NCBI RefSeq assembly: GCF_003390915.1
Contig: NZ_QMEM01000005.1
Span: 372,001 to 436,000, forward strand
Direction of reading: 5' to 3'
From: Lewinella sp. IMCC34183
GTDB taxonomy: Bacteria; Bacteroidota; Bacteroidia; Chitinophagales; Saprospiraceae
Length of the DNA stretch: 64,000 nucleotides
Shown here: piece after piece, positions 33,202-41,773 of the stretch
How the letters are laid out: each line of letters starts with the position of its first letter
Position numbering within the stretch: the first letter of the stretch is position 1
Made by a program: the position numbers and the translations under genes
Notes under the pieces: model-generated
What the model was told of the DNA's origin: nothing
Database searches by the model: none
The model's input: the letters and a program-made list of their open reading frames with translations, nothing else

Positions 33202-34113
33202 TCACCGCCCGCGCAGCTGTGTTGCGGACGCCCGTATCCATTCCGCGATCCGCCGCGTGGACCGCGCGCCGCTGTCGGGCGTTAAGTGCAATCCGTCGTG
33301 GTAGGTGTAGCTACCGTTGTCCGGACTCATGTCGAGATATTGCACCCCGGGAAACCGGTCGACCAGCCCCCCGATGCGATCGCTGAAGTCGGGCATCAGG
33401 CTCTCCTCAATGGCCATCATTTCCGTACTCACCGGCAAACGGACCAGGTACACGCGCCCGTGGCGGTCAAGCAATGAAATAATATCCGCCAGGCTCTCCA
33501 GCCGGGCCGTCGAAACGCCCAGGGTGGCACCCAGCGAGCGGTAGCCCGCCAGGGTGAACGCGGTACGTCGGGCGGTTGCGGCCTCCCCCGCCCCGAGCCG
33601 TACCTCCAGCCAGCCATCGCGGTGTAGCACGGCCGGCGATTGCCGTAACAGGATGTTCAGGTAGGGGCGCTCGAGGTAGTGGACCAGGTAAGGCAGGTTC
33701 GGCCGGGCGGTGACGGAGGGCAACTGTTCCAAAAAGGCGGTCCGCTCCGGAAAAGCGCTGGTGTCGCTCCCGACGGCCGCGATTCCCCAGGGGTCGACGG
33801 CGAGTACGAATACCCCTCCGTGGTCGGAGGCGCGCAACTTCTCCGCAATGCGGCGCGCGTAGGTGGATCCGTAGGGACTGACCGAGAGCGAGAAGGAGAA
33901 GTTCAGAAATTCCCGGTCGAGCGCTGCACCGAGCACGTCGGGGCGGATGCCCTGTCCGGCCTTGCTGGTCCCCAGGACAAGGTTGGGAGCCGGCGGGCCG
34001 GAGATGCGGTAATAGTACGGGTCCGCGTAACCCACGTCCAGGGAAAAAACGGCTCCCGCTACCGCTGCTACGGCGAGTAGGAAAAATAGCAGGTGAAGAA
34101 GGAAACGCTGCAT
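33202..34113 (-). CDS. SGNH/AlgX-like partner of the MBOAT O-acetyltransferase
   Basis: 303 residues starting MQRFLLHLLFFLLAVAAV, one membrane anchor, then a DltD/AlgX/AlgJ-like SGNH domain facing the periplasm. Block I reads NLVLGTSKAGQGI with Thr-Ser in place of Asp-Ser, and the C-terminal catalytic pair reads YHDGLHLTPDSG (D and H). It starts one base from the end of the MBOAT gene, so the two are co-expressed. Such pairs move acetyl groups from the cytoplasm to an exported polysaccharide or teichoic-like polymer. Confidence 0.78.
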   Translation of the reverse strand: MQRFLLHLLFFLLAVAAVAGAVFSLDVGYADPYYYRISGPPAPNLVLGTSKAGQGIRPDVLGAALDREFLNFSFSLSVSPYGSTYARRIAEKLRASDHGGVFVLAVDPWGIAAVGSDTSAFPERTAFLEQLPSVTARPNLPYLVHYLERPYLNILLRQSPAVLHRDGWLEVRLGAGEAATARRTAFTLAGYRSLGATLGVSTARLESLADIISLLDRHGRVYLVRLPVSTEMMAIEESLMPDFSDRIGGLVDRFPGVQYLDMSPDNGSYTYHDGLHLTPDSGARSTRRIAEWIRASATQLRGR

Positions 34114-34114
34114 A

Positions 34115-35566
34115 TCAGAACTGAAAGTAAATAAAGGCCTGCTCCTGCTGCCCAAGGAGTAACACGGCCACGGCCAGCAGGAAGCATACGGCCCAAGCGA
34201 TCCGCGGCCGGCAACTACGCACCGGCAGCAGCGGATAATCGCCCTCCCGACCCAGCCACTCGGTAAGCAGTAGTGCCCCGACACTCAGCAAGCACAGCGC
34301 CGCCTGTACCTTCCCCACGCCGTAGACATAGGGTACGGCAAAGGGGTCCGTAGTAAATATGCGCGTGAGGTAGGCCGCCGCCGCACCCAGCGTGGGCGAC
34401 CGGAAAACGACCCACGCCAGCGTGACTGCACCGAAGGCCAGTCCCATCCGGATCGTATCGACGGGACCAGGCCACCACCGCCCGGGGGCGGCGGGACCGA
34501 GAAAGCGGCGGTTCCGCCCCCGCAGCAACAAGGGCAGGTAAAGCACGAAGTGTATAAGGCCCCAGACGATGAACGTCCAGTTCGCGCCGTGCCAGAGCCC
34601 GCTTACGAGAAATACGACGAATACGTTGCGTACCGTAATCCGCAGCCCCATCCGACTGCCCCCTAGGGGGATGTACAGGTAATCGCGAAACCAGCGGGTC
34701 AGGGAGATATGCCACCGGCGCCAGAACTCCCCGATGTCCCGCGCGAAGTAGGGATAGGCGAAGTTCGTTTGGAGCCGGAAGCCGAAGAGACGCGCCGTAC
34801 CCAGGGCCATGTCGGAGTAGCCGGAAAAGTCTCCGTAGATCTGGAAGGAAAACAGGACCGCCCCCAGCAGGAGCGTACTGCCCGAGTAGTCGGAATAGTC
34901 GGCAAAAACCAGGTCCACGATCCGGCCGCAACTGTCGGCCACCACCACCTTTTTGAACAGCCCCCAGCAGAAGAGCTGCACCCCCAGTAATCCGTCCGCG
35001 TAGGAAAATACGCGCCGGTGCCCAAACTGCGGCAGCAGCTGACCGGCCCGCTCGATCGGCCCGGCGACCAACTGGGGGAAGAAGCCGACGAAGGCGAAGA
35101 AGGCCACCGCATCACGCGCCGGCGGCAGGGTGCGGCGGTACACGTCAATGGTGTAGCTGAGCGTCTGGAAGGTGTAAAAGCTGATCCCTACCGGTAGCAC
35201 GATGGAAAGCGTCGACCCGCCGGGCCTGTAGCCCAGGAACGTAAAGGCACTGGCAAAGGCGTCTGCGAAGAAGCCGAAGTATTTGAAGGTAAACAGGACG
35301 CCCAGATTCACCAGCAGCGACAGCCCCAGCCATACCCTGCGCCGCCCCGGATCCTGCGTGCGCCCCAGGGCCCGGCCGACCAGGTAATCCACCGCCGAGC
35401 TTCCCGCCAGGAGCGCCAGGAAACGCCAGTCCCACCAGCCGTAGAACACGTAACTCGCGGCGAGCAGCAGGGCATTCTGCCAACGAATGCGGGACCCGGG
35501 AATCGCCCAGTAGGCGAAAAATACCAGGGGCAGAAAAACGGCGAAGTCCAGGGAGTTGAACAGCAT
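34115..35566 (-). CDS. MBOAT-family O-acyltransferase (AlgI-like)
   Basis: 483 residues with many hydrophobic spans. AlgI/DltB motifs are present: LPVGISFYTFQTLSYTIDVY (124-143), FFPQLVAGPIERAGQLLPQ, RRWHISLTRWFRDYLYIPLG (283-302) and SGLWHGANWTF, with the likely catalytic His326 matching AlgI His322. It passes acetyl groups across the membrane to the SGNH partner. In Bacteroidota such pairs acetylate exopolysaccharides or peptidoglycan-linked polymers; no polymerase genes are adjacent, so the acceptor is unknown. Confidence 0.93.
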   Translation of the reverse strand: MLFNSLDFAVFLPLVFFAYWAIPGSRIRWQNALLLAASYVFYGWWDWRFLALLAGSSAVDYLVGRALGRTQDPGRRRVWLGLSLLVNLGVLFTFKYFGFFADAFASAFTFLGYRPGGSTLSIVLPVGISFYTFQTLSYTIDVYRRTLPPARDAVAFFAFVGFFPQLVAGPIERAGQLLPQFGHRRVFSYADGLLGVQLFCWGLFKKVVVADSCGRIVDLVFADYSDYSGSTLLLGAVLFSFQIYGDFSGYSDMALGTARLFGFRLQTNFAYPYFARDIGEFWRRWHISLTRWFRDYLYIPLGGSRMGLRITVRNVFVVFLVSGLWHGANWTFIVWGLIHFVLYLPLLLRGRNRRFLGPAAPGRWWPGPVDTIRMGLAFGAVTLAWVVFRSPTLGAAAAYLTRIFTTDPFAVPYVYGVGKVQAALCLLSVGALLLTEWLGREGDYPLLPVRSCRPRIAWAVCFLLAVAVLLLGQQEQAFIYFQF

Positions 35567-35645
35567 CGGCGCTACGCAACTGGCCGCCGGCGGGCGGAAG
35601 CGGGGCTAGCGGGGCGGGGCAGCGGCGGCATACGGCAGCGCCCCC

Positions 35646-37037
35646 TTAGTTGGCGGTCCCCAGCTGGTACAATCCGCTGGCGTGCGGACCGAAGGTGCGA
35701 CCAAAGGTGGTAGTGGCCTCCCCGAGCGACTCGCCGGTCCACAGATCGGTGACGGCCACGGAACCTAAAAGGCCGAGCTCCTCCAGGGACACCTGCACCT
35801 GCGTTTCCGCCTCGTCCGAACGGTTGAAGAGGGCCAGGTAGACCGTACCGTCCGTCGGGTGACGGGAGGTGATGGCCATGCGGTCGTCCTCCAATAGCAA
35901 GAGGCGGACGCCGGTGGCCTCGGCGTGCATCTTTAGCACAGCTTCGTTGGTCAGCAGGGAATTGGTGAAATCGTCGTTACTCGGCAGGTCACCACCGAAG
36001 AAGAGGGGCGAACGGAAAATGGTGAACAACGACATGAGGGTGTACTGCTCGTCCTGGCTGAGGTTGGCCATGCGGTCGTCGCCGCGCTCGCCGCGAATGG
36101 ACAGCCGCCCCAGGGGGATCATGTCGCAGTCGGGCCAGGTACCGCCGCCGATGTAGTCGTACCAGCCTTCGGTGACCGACATCAGGTTGTCGATGTCGCC
36201 CCAGTTGTCCCACACGTCGTTGACCATCCGCCACATATTGGCGTGGTTGCTCACGTGCTCGGCATACTCGACCGGCGTGGGGCCCGGGGAAGTGCTCAGG
36301 ACCATGGCGCGGCCCGTCTGGTCGATGGCCTTGCGGATCAGTTCGATCTCTTCCTTGTGGTAGATGGGCGCGGAGAGGTCGTCGATCTTGATGAAGTCGA
36401 CGCCCCAGGAGGCATACAGGTCCATGATGGAGTTGTAGTACTCCTGGGCGCCGGGCTGGTCCGCTACGATGGTGTAGTTGTCGCGCAGCCACTGGCACTG
36501 TTCGTCGGTGGTGTAGATCTGGTCCGCGGTGATGCCGTCGGCGCCGAGAATGGGCAGTTTTCGCTCTACGGCTTCCGTGGGTACGCCCCGCATGAGGTGG
36601 ATACCGAACTTCAGCCCCTTTTCGTGAACGTAATCGGCCAGGGCCGTGAAGCCGTTGCCGTCCGCCGCGGAGGGAAAGCGGTTGGTGGCCGGCAGGTAGC
36701 GGCCGTATTCGTCCAGGACATAGATCGGGTCGGTCTGGTTGTAGCCGTGCCGCTTGGTGTTCTCGACGAACCAGCGGATGTCGACCACGACGTACTCCCA
36801 GCCGAACTCCTTCAGGTTCGCCGCCATGTAGTCGGCGTTGGCCTTCACCTCATCTTCGCGGACGGTGGGTCCGTAGGAGTCCCAGCTGTTCCAGCCCAGG
36901 GGCGGGGTGGCGGCCCAAGCGCGGAAGGTGGTATCGGCGGACGGCGAAGAGGGGGTGGCCACATCCGCCGAAGCGGTGTCGCGGCCATCGCCGCAGGCCA
37001 GGAGTAAAAGAAGAAGAAAGAGCGAAAGGATTCTCAT
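35646..37037 (-). CDS. GH27 alpha-galactosidase lipoprotein
   Basis: 463 residues. Lipoprotein signal MRILSLFLLLLLLACGDG (Cys15). GH27 barrel: PPLGWNSWDSYGPTV (family start), EYVVVDIRWF, GLKFGIHLMRGVP, nucleophile Asp in VDFIKIDDLSAP, acid/base Asp in MVNDVWDNWGD. A C-terminal beta-sandwich ends FGPHASGLYQLG. It removes terminal alpha-galactose (or N-acetylgalactosamine) residues at the cell surface or in the periplasm. Close to but not in a row with GH95. Confidence 0.93.
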   Translation of the reverse strand: MRILSLFLLLLLLACGDGRDTASADVATPSSPSADTTFRAWAATPPLGWNSWDSYGPTVREDEVKANADYMAANLKEFGWEYVVVDIRWFVENTKRHGYNQTDPIYVLDEYGRYLPATNRFPSAADGNGFTALADYVHEKGLKFGIHLMRGVPTEAVERKLPILGADGITADQIYTTDEQCQWLRDNYTIVADQPGAQEYYNSIMDLYASWGVDFIKIDDLSAPIYHKEEIELIRKAIDQTGRAMVLSTSPGPTPVEYAEHVSNHANMWRMVNDVWDNWGDIDNLMSVTEGWYDYIGGGTWPDCDMIPLGRLSIRGERGDDRMANLSQDEQYTLMSLFTIFRSPLFFGGDLPSNDDFTNSLLTNEAVLKMHAEATGVRLLLLEDDRMAITSRHPTDGTVYLALFNRSDEAETQVQVSLEELGLLGSVAVTDLWTGESLGEATTTFGRTFGPHASGLYQLGTAN

Positions 37038-37110
37038 GATCGGTGGGGATACGGTCCGGCGACAGCGACGGAAAAGAAAGTACAAGTTACAATATTTGTT
37101 AATTAGACAA

Positions 37111-37767
37111 TTAATGCGGCTCCCCGGCCAGTCGCGCCCGCAGCTCTTCCTCCGACCAAACGCCGCGGATCCCCGGGACTTTCGCGAGGTAGGCGGCCGA
37201 CTCCGCCGCCCCGTACCCGTGGGTTTCCCGCAATCCGTCGACGATCGTGAGCAGGTAGGGCAGGCTTGGCGGGTTGACGTCCGCCGGATGGTGGTCCGCG
37301 CTGGTGAAGGTGAACGTCGGGTAGCCTTCGCTATCGCCCAGGTGCAGCAGGCGCCCGTACCAGGCGCCCCGCCGCACGTCCTCCTTCCCGTTTCGGACCG
37401 CCGCGTCGTAGTCGACCATGAGGGGGTCGGTGATGCCGCATTCCTGCCGGATGATATCGGTCAGCTGGCCGATGGTGATGAGGTACCGGCGGCCCAGGGT
37501 CATGCCGGGTGCCTCCCCCAGGAAGGCTACCCCCCCGTAGCTCCACGACCGCGAGCGGCGGGCGAAATAGAGTTGCCGGGGGATGCGCAGGGGGGCATCC
37601 GCCAGCGGTTCCGCCGGGTCGCTGCAGCCGGGTTGGGTAACCGCGGAACCCCGGGGGCGACCGCCGGTGAGGTAACAGCCAAAGCGGTCGCGTTGCATAT
37701 TGGAGCCGTAGCTTGCGTACCATACGCGGGCCCGGTCGTCACCTGATAATTTTTGCTTGGCAGGCAT
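37111..37767 (-). CDS. Gamma-glutamylcyclotransferase-fold protein
   Basis: 218 residues, cytoplasmic. VWYASYGSNMQRDRFGCYL (15-33) holds the Y-G-S-N substrate loop of the GGCT fold. A following SWSYGGVAFLGEAP supplies the second strand and possible catalytic Glu. Proteins with this exact start are often annotated as histone deacetylase in databases, which the motif does not support. The last part (ITDPLMVDYDAAVRNGKEDV onward) is unassigned. The start overlaps the divergent DedA-like gene by 15 bp. Confidence 0.7.
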   Translation of the reverse strand: MPAKQKLSGDDRARVWYASYGSNMQRDRFGCYLTGGRPRGSAVTQPGCSDPAEPLADAPLRIPRQLYFARRSRSWSYGGVAFLGEAPGMTLGRRYLITIGQLTDIIRQECGITDPLMVDYDAAVRNGKEDVRRGAWYGRLLHLGDSEGYPTFTFTSADHHPADVNPPSLPYLLTIVDGLRETHGYGAAESAAYLAKVPGIRGVWSEEELRARLAGEPH

Positions 37768-38448
37768 TCCTTACTGATCTATCTCGGCATTTTTTTCGGC
37801 TGCTTCTTCGAGGGGGAAGTGGTGCTGATCTCGGCCGTGGTGGCGGCCCACCGCGGTTATTCCGACCTCTGGCTCGTCTACCTTTTGGCTACGGCTGGCG
37901 TATTCGCCTCGGACTGCCTGTACTGCTACCTGGGCCGTACCCGGGGCCGCAGCCTGCTCGAAAAGCGGCCCAAACTGGCCCGCAAGGTAGACTGGATCGA
38001 GCAACGTATCGACCGCCGCCCTACCCTGGTGCTGCTCACGTACCGCTACCTTTACGGCTTCCGTACCGTGACGCCCCTCCTGCTCGGCAATACCAGCATT
38101 CCGGGCCGCACCTTCTACCTCCTCAGCTTACTGGGCGTGGTGGTCTGGGCCGCCCTGATCACGGCCTTCGGTACCTACCTGGAACGGCTCTTCGGCGCGG
38201 TGGACCACTACGAGAAATACCTGTTCGGCGGACTGCTCGCCTTCGGCTTGCTCTACGTGGCCGGACAGGCCTACCGGGGCCGCTACCGCCGGCAGGTCGC
38301 GGTACTGGGCGCCTTCCGCCACCCGTACCCCGCCGGACCGGAGCGCGGACGGGACTACTTGAAGCCGAGCTCGTCCAGGCCCGCGTGGCTGATCTTGATC
38401 GCTTCCATCGGGGTTTCGTCGAAGGTCATGTCCTGCTCGACGAGGTAG
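37753..38448 (+). CDS. DedA-family membrane protein
   Basis: 231 residues from TTG, the only start codon before an in-frame stop. Four to six hydrophobic spans. DedA features are IFFGCFFEGEVVLISAVVAA, then ASDCLYCYLGRTRGRSLLEK, and the R-F-x-P-G-x-R-like segment TYRYLYGFRTVTPLLLGN with SIPGRTFY. DedA proteins flip lipid carriers or phospholipids. The last 94 bp run antisense into the end of the TIM-barrel gene at 38355, so residues after about 200 are probably tail rather than domain. Also overlaps the GGCT-like gene start by 15 bp. Confidence 0.78.
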   Translation: MLGRHSLLIYLGIFFGCFFEGEVVLISAVVAAHRGYSDLWLVYLLATAGVFASDCLYCYLGRTRGRSLLEKRPKLARKVDWIEQRIDRRPTLVLLTYRYLYGFRTVTPLLLGNTSIPGRTFYLLSLLGVVVWAALITAFGTYLERLFGAVDHYEKYLFGGLLAFGLLYVAGQAYRGRYRRQVAVLGAFRHPYPAGPERGRDYLKPSSSRPAWLILIASIGVSSKVMSCSTR

Positions 38449-39272
38449 AACTCCATGCCCGACTGATCCTTGGCGGCCAGGATGCGCGCGAAATCGATCG
38501 ATCCGGTGCCGACGGGCGCGAAGCGGCCCTGGTCGTCCATATCCTTGACGTGCCACGATTTGAAGCGGCCGGGGTACTTTTCGAAGTACTCGACCGGATC
38601 GGCGCCGGCCTTGGTGACCCAGTAGAGGTCCATCTGGAAATTAAGCTCGTCGGGGTTGCTGTTCTCCAGGAAGTAGTCGATCGGAACGATGCCCTCCGCG
38701 GATTCCTTGTATTCGAAATCGTGGTTGTGGTACAGCACCTTTACCCCTTCGGCGGAAGCCTTGGCGGCGATCTCGTTGATCATATCGGACGCGTCGGCGA
38801 TCGTACCCTTCATCCCGAGGGTACGGGTGGCGGGATCGAAGGTGAAGAGCCCCTCGGGCGGTACGGGGATCACGACGTACTGGAAGCCGGCAGCCTTGGC
38901 ATCCTCGGCCTGCTGGGTGGCGTTCTCCCGCGTCATGCCGCTCATGTGGGTGCTCATCGGGGTCAGACCGACCTCGTCGAGGGCCGACTTGAATTCCGCG
39001 GGCGTCATGCCGTAGAATTTACCGTTGTCGTAGCCCGCCGCCTCGATGTAGGCGTAGCCGTCGGCGGCCACCTCCTGTAGCACGGCCATGGGGTCCTTTC
39101 CCATCGTGTCGCGCAGGGTGTAGAGGGCTAGTCCGCCGAAGTCGGTCATACCGCTGGTCATACCCGCCTCATCGGCGGGGGTGGCGGTTCCCGTTTCGGA
39201 CGCGGGTCGATTACCTCCGCAAGCCGCGGCGAAAAGTAGAAGCAGGAGGGACAGGAAGGGATAAATGCGCAT
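38355..39272 (-). CDS. TIM-barrel sugar isomerase-like lipoprotein
   Basis: 305 residues. Lipoprotein signal MRIYPFLSLLLLLFAAACGG (Cys18). AP2Ec/xylose-isomerase-like barrel: GGLALYTLRDTMGKDPMAVL, GYAYIEAAGYDNGKFYGM, LTPMSTHMSGM, KVLYHNHDFEYKES with metal ligands, LNFQMDLYWVTKAGADP, and FYLVEQDMTFDETPMEAI. Such exported members occur beside Gfo/Idh and DUF1080 proteins in Bacteroidota keto-sugar pathways. A TATTCTTG box lies about 25 nt before the start. Confidence 0.85.
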   Translation of the reverse strand: MRIYPFLSLLLLLFAAACGGNRPASETGTATPADEAGMTSGMTDFGGLALYTLRDTMGKDPMAVLQEVAADGYAYIEAAGYDNGKFYGMTPAEFKSALDEVGLTPMSTHMSGMTRENATQQAEDAKAAGFQYVVIPVPPEGLFTFDPATRTLGMKGTIADASDMINEIAAKASAEGVKVLYHNHDFEYKESAEGIVPIDYFLENSNPDELNFQMDLYWVTKAGADPVEYFEKYPGRFKSWHVKDMDDQGRFAPVGTGSIDFARILAAKDQSGMEFYLVEQDMTFDETPMEAIKISHAGLDELGFK

Positions 39273-39362
39273 GATCGCTGAATTTTCGTCAAGAATAGGC
39301 TATATATCGTTATTGCCACAGTCGGGCCGCGATAATTTGTCGGGCCGGCCAGCCGGGTGATC

Positions 39363-41753
39363 CTAGAATTCCAGGGTTTGCCGCTCACCCGGACCCAGCC
39401 GGACCACCTGCGCCGCGCCGTCGTAAACGACCGTGGTTTCCCCGCCGCGGCGGGCGGTCAGGGTCGCCCGCACGGCACGCCCGTCCTGCCACTCCAGCGC
39501 CACCTCGAAGCCGCCGCGGGCCCCGAGCCCGGATACCGAGCCCGACCGCCAGGCGGCGGGCAGGGCCGGCAATAAGGTAATAGTATCGGGGGTAGACTGA
39601 ACGAGCAATTCCAGTACGGCGGCGGCTCCGCCAAAGTTACCGTCGATCTGGAAGGGCGGGTGGGCATCCAGCAGGTTGGGATAGGTGCCGCCGTGGCCCG
39701 CGCCGACCGGGGGTACGTAGCGCAGCAGGGTGCGGTACATCCGGTACGCCCGGTCGCCGTCGCGCAGGCGTGCCCACAGGTTGATGCGCCAGCCCTTCGA
39801 CCAGCCGGTGGTTTCGTCGCCCTTGATCTCTAGGGACTGCCGCGCGGCGGCAGCCAGGGCGGGGGTGCCCCCGGGGGTGATGTGGTGGCCCGGATGCAGG
39901 CCGAAAAGGTGCGTCTGGTGGCGATGTTGCGGGTCCTGGTCCTCCCAGTCGTAGTACCACTCCTGCAGGTTACCCGCCGCTCCGACCCGGTACGGGTGCA
40001 GGTCGCCGTTGACGGTCGCTACCCGGTCGGTGAAGGTGTCGCGGACACCCAGCGTGGCGGAGGCGGCCAGGAAATCACCGAAAAGCTCCCGTAGCATCGC
40101 CAGGTCGGCGGTGGCCCCGTAGAGGGTGGATCCCTCGTAGCCGTCGGGCGTGACGTACTTGGCTTCCGGCGAGGTGGAGGGCGAGGTGATCCAGTGGCCC
40201 GCCGTATCGCGCACCACCCAGTCCACGCCGAACTCTACGGCTCCCCGCAGGAGGGGATAGGCGTATTGCCGCAGGTAGGCGGTATCCTGGGTGAAGAGGT
40301 AGTGCTCCCAGAGGTGGGTCGCCAGCCAGACTCCCCCGAAGTTCCAGTTGGCCCAATTGGGGTCCCCCTCGCCGTAGGCCCCCACGGGGTTACTCATGGC
40401 CCAGATGTCGGAGTTGTGGGCGGCCACCCAGCCGCGGGTGCCATAGTAATCGCGGGCCGTCACGCGGCCGGTTTCGGCGACGTTGCCGATATACTCCAGC
40501 AGGGGTTGGTGCAGGTCGGAGAGGTTGCCGGGCCCCGCCAGCCAGTAATTTTCTTCGGCGTTGATGTTGAGGGTGTAGTTGCTGCTCCACGGCGGGCGCA
40601 TCAGGTGGTTCCACAGTCCCTGCAGGTTGGCCGGTACGCCCGGGGTGCGGGAACTGGAGATGAGCAGGTAGCGGCCGAAATTGAAGTAGAGTTCTTCCAG
40701 GGCGGGATCGGCCGCGCCCGTAGCGTACCGCTGCAGCCGTTCGTCGGTGGTCAGGTCGGGCGCGGTGGACGGACCCAGGTCAAGCTCGAGACGGTCGTAG
40801 AAGGAGCGGTAGTCGGCCACGTGCCGCGCGTAAAGCTCACCGTAGGAGCGCTCGCCGGCGGCCCGCAGGATAGCGGCCGCGGCAGCCCGATCGTCGCGGC
40901 CGTCGGTGGCGGGGTCCCGGTCGAAACCGTTGAAGCTGGTGGCCAGGGCGACCAGGAGGATGGCCTCGTCCGCTCCGCTGATGGTGAGGGTACTGTCGGT
41001 ACGGCTGACCTCACCGCCCCGCTGCCGCACGTCGATCAGGCCGGTGAAGCGGGTCCCCCGGTCGGCGGCGTACTGTATCGCGTCGTCGCGCTCGCCGCGG
41101 TAGTTGGGCTCGGCGTTGTAGGGCGCGTAGCCGTGGGCACTCAGGCGGTTGCCGGCGGTCGTCACCGTGTGCCGCAGCAGGCTCGTGAAACCCACCGTGG
41201 CCGTAACGCCGCCGGGACGGTCGCTGCGCAGGCGGACCACCAGTACACTGTCAGGATAGGAGACGAAGTAATCCCGGCTCAGCGCCGCACCGCCCGACGA
41301 GTACGTCACCGCGGCCGCGGCACCATCAAGGTCCAGCGTACGCCGGTAGTCCGTCACGGCGTCGGCGCCATCACCGAAGGTGAGCAGGAGCGTGCCGAGC
41401 GGGGCGTAGGACTGCGAATAGTCGCCCTGCAGCTTGCGGTTCAGGCTGTCGGCGGCCCGGTAGTCCTCCCGCGCCAGGGCGGCGCGTACGGCGGGCAGGT
41501 AGGTGTGGGCGTCGGGGTTAGCGTGGCGGTCGACGGGCTCCCCGGACCACAGGGTCAGCTCGTTCAAGTACAGGGTGTCGGTACCCGTCCCCCCGAAGAC
41601 GGAGGCACCCATTCGCCCGTTACCCAGCACCAGGCTCTCCTCGAAGTACCGCGCGGGGGCATTATACCGGAGCAGGTGATCGGGCGCCGTCGCTTCCTGG
41701 GCAAGGAGACATCCAACGGGCAAAAGGCAGAAAACAAAAAGCAAGGACTTCAT
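39363..41753 (-). CDS. GH95 alpha-L-fucosidase/galactosidase-type enzyme
   Basis: 796 residues, signal peptide MKSLLFVFCLLPVGCLLAQ. GH95 layout: N-terminal beta-sandwich (ARYFEESLVLGNGRMGASVF; LYLNELTLWSGEP), (alpha/alpha)6 barrel with NYTLNINAEENYWLAGPGN, NSDIWAMSNPVGAYGEGDPN and HLFGLHPGHHITPGG, then a C-terminal sandwich. The family inverts alpha-1,2-L-fucosidic or alpha-L-galactosidic bonds, as found in algal and plant polysaccharides. It lies 20 bp downstream of the alditol-oxidase-like gene and may be its operon mate. Confidence 0.93.
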   Translation of the reverse strand: MKSLLFVFCLLPVGCLLAQEATAPDHLLRYNAPARYFEESLVLGNGRMGASVFGGTGTDTLYLNELTLWSGEPVDRHANPDAHTYLPAVRAALAREDYRAADSLNRKLQGDYSQSYAPLGTLLLTFGDGADAVTDYRRTLDLDGAAAAVTYSSGGAALSRDYFVSYPDSVLVVRLRSDRPGGVTATVGFTSLLRHTVTTAGNRLSAHGYAPYNAEPNYRGERDDAIQYAADRGTRFTGLIDVRQRGGEVSRTDSTLTISGADEAILLVALATSFNGFDRDPATDGRDDRAAAAAILRAAGERSYGELYARHVADYRSFYDRLELDLGPSTAPDLTTDERLQRYATGAADPALEELYFNFGRYLLISSSRTPGVPANLQGLWNHLMRPPWSSNYTLNINAEENYWLAGPGNLSDLHQPLLEYIGNVAETGRVTARDYYGTRGWVAAHNSDIWAMSNPVGAYGEGDPNWANWNFGGVWLATHLWEHYLFTQDTAYLRQYAYPLLRGAVEFGVDWVVRDTAGHWITSPSTSPEAKYVTPDGYEGSTLYGATADLAMLRELFGDFLAASATLGVRDTFTDRVATVNGDLHPYRVGAAGNLQEWYYDWEDQDPQHRHQTHLFGLHPGHHITPGGTPALAAAARQSLEIKGDETTGWSKGWRINLWARLRDGDRAYRMYRTLLRYVPPVGAGHGGTYPNLLDAHPPFQIDGNFGGAAAVLELLVQSTPDTITLLPALPAAWRSGSVSGLGARGGFEVALEWQDGRAVRATLTARRGGETTVVYDGAAQVVRLGPGERQTLEF

Positions 41754-41773
41754 AAAGCAATTTTGGGGCGTGC

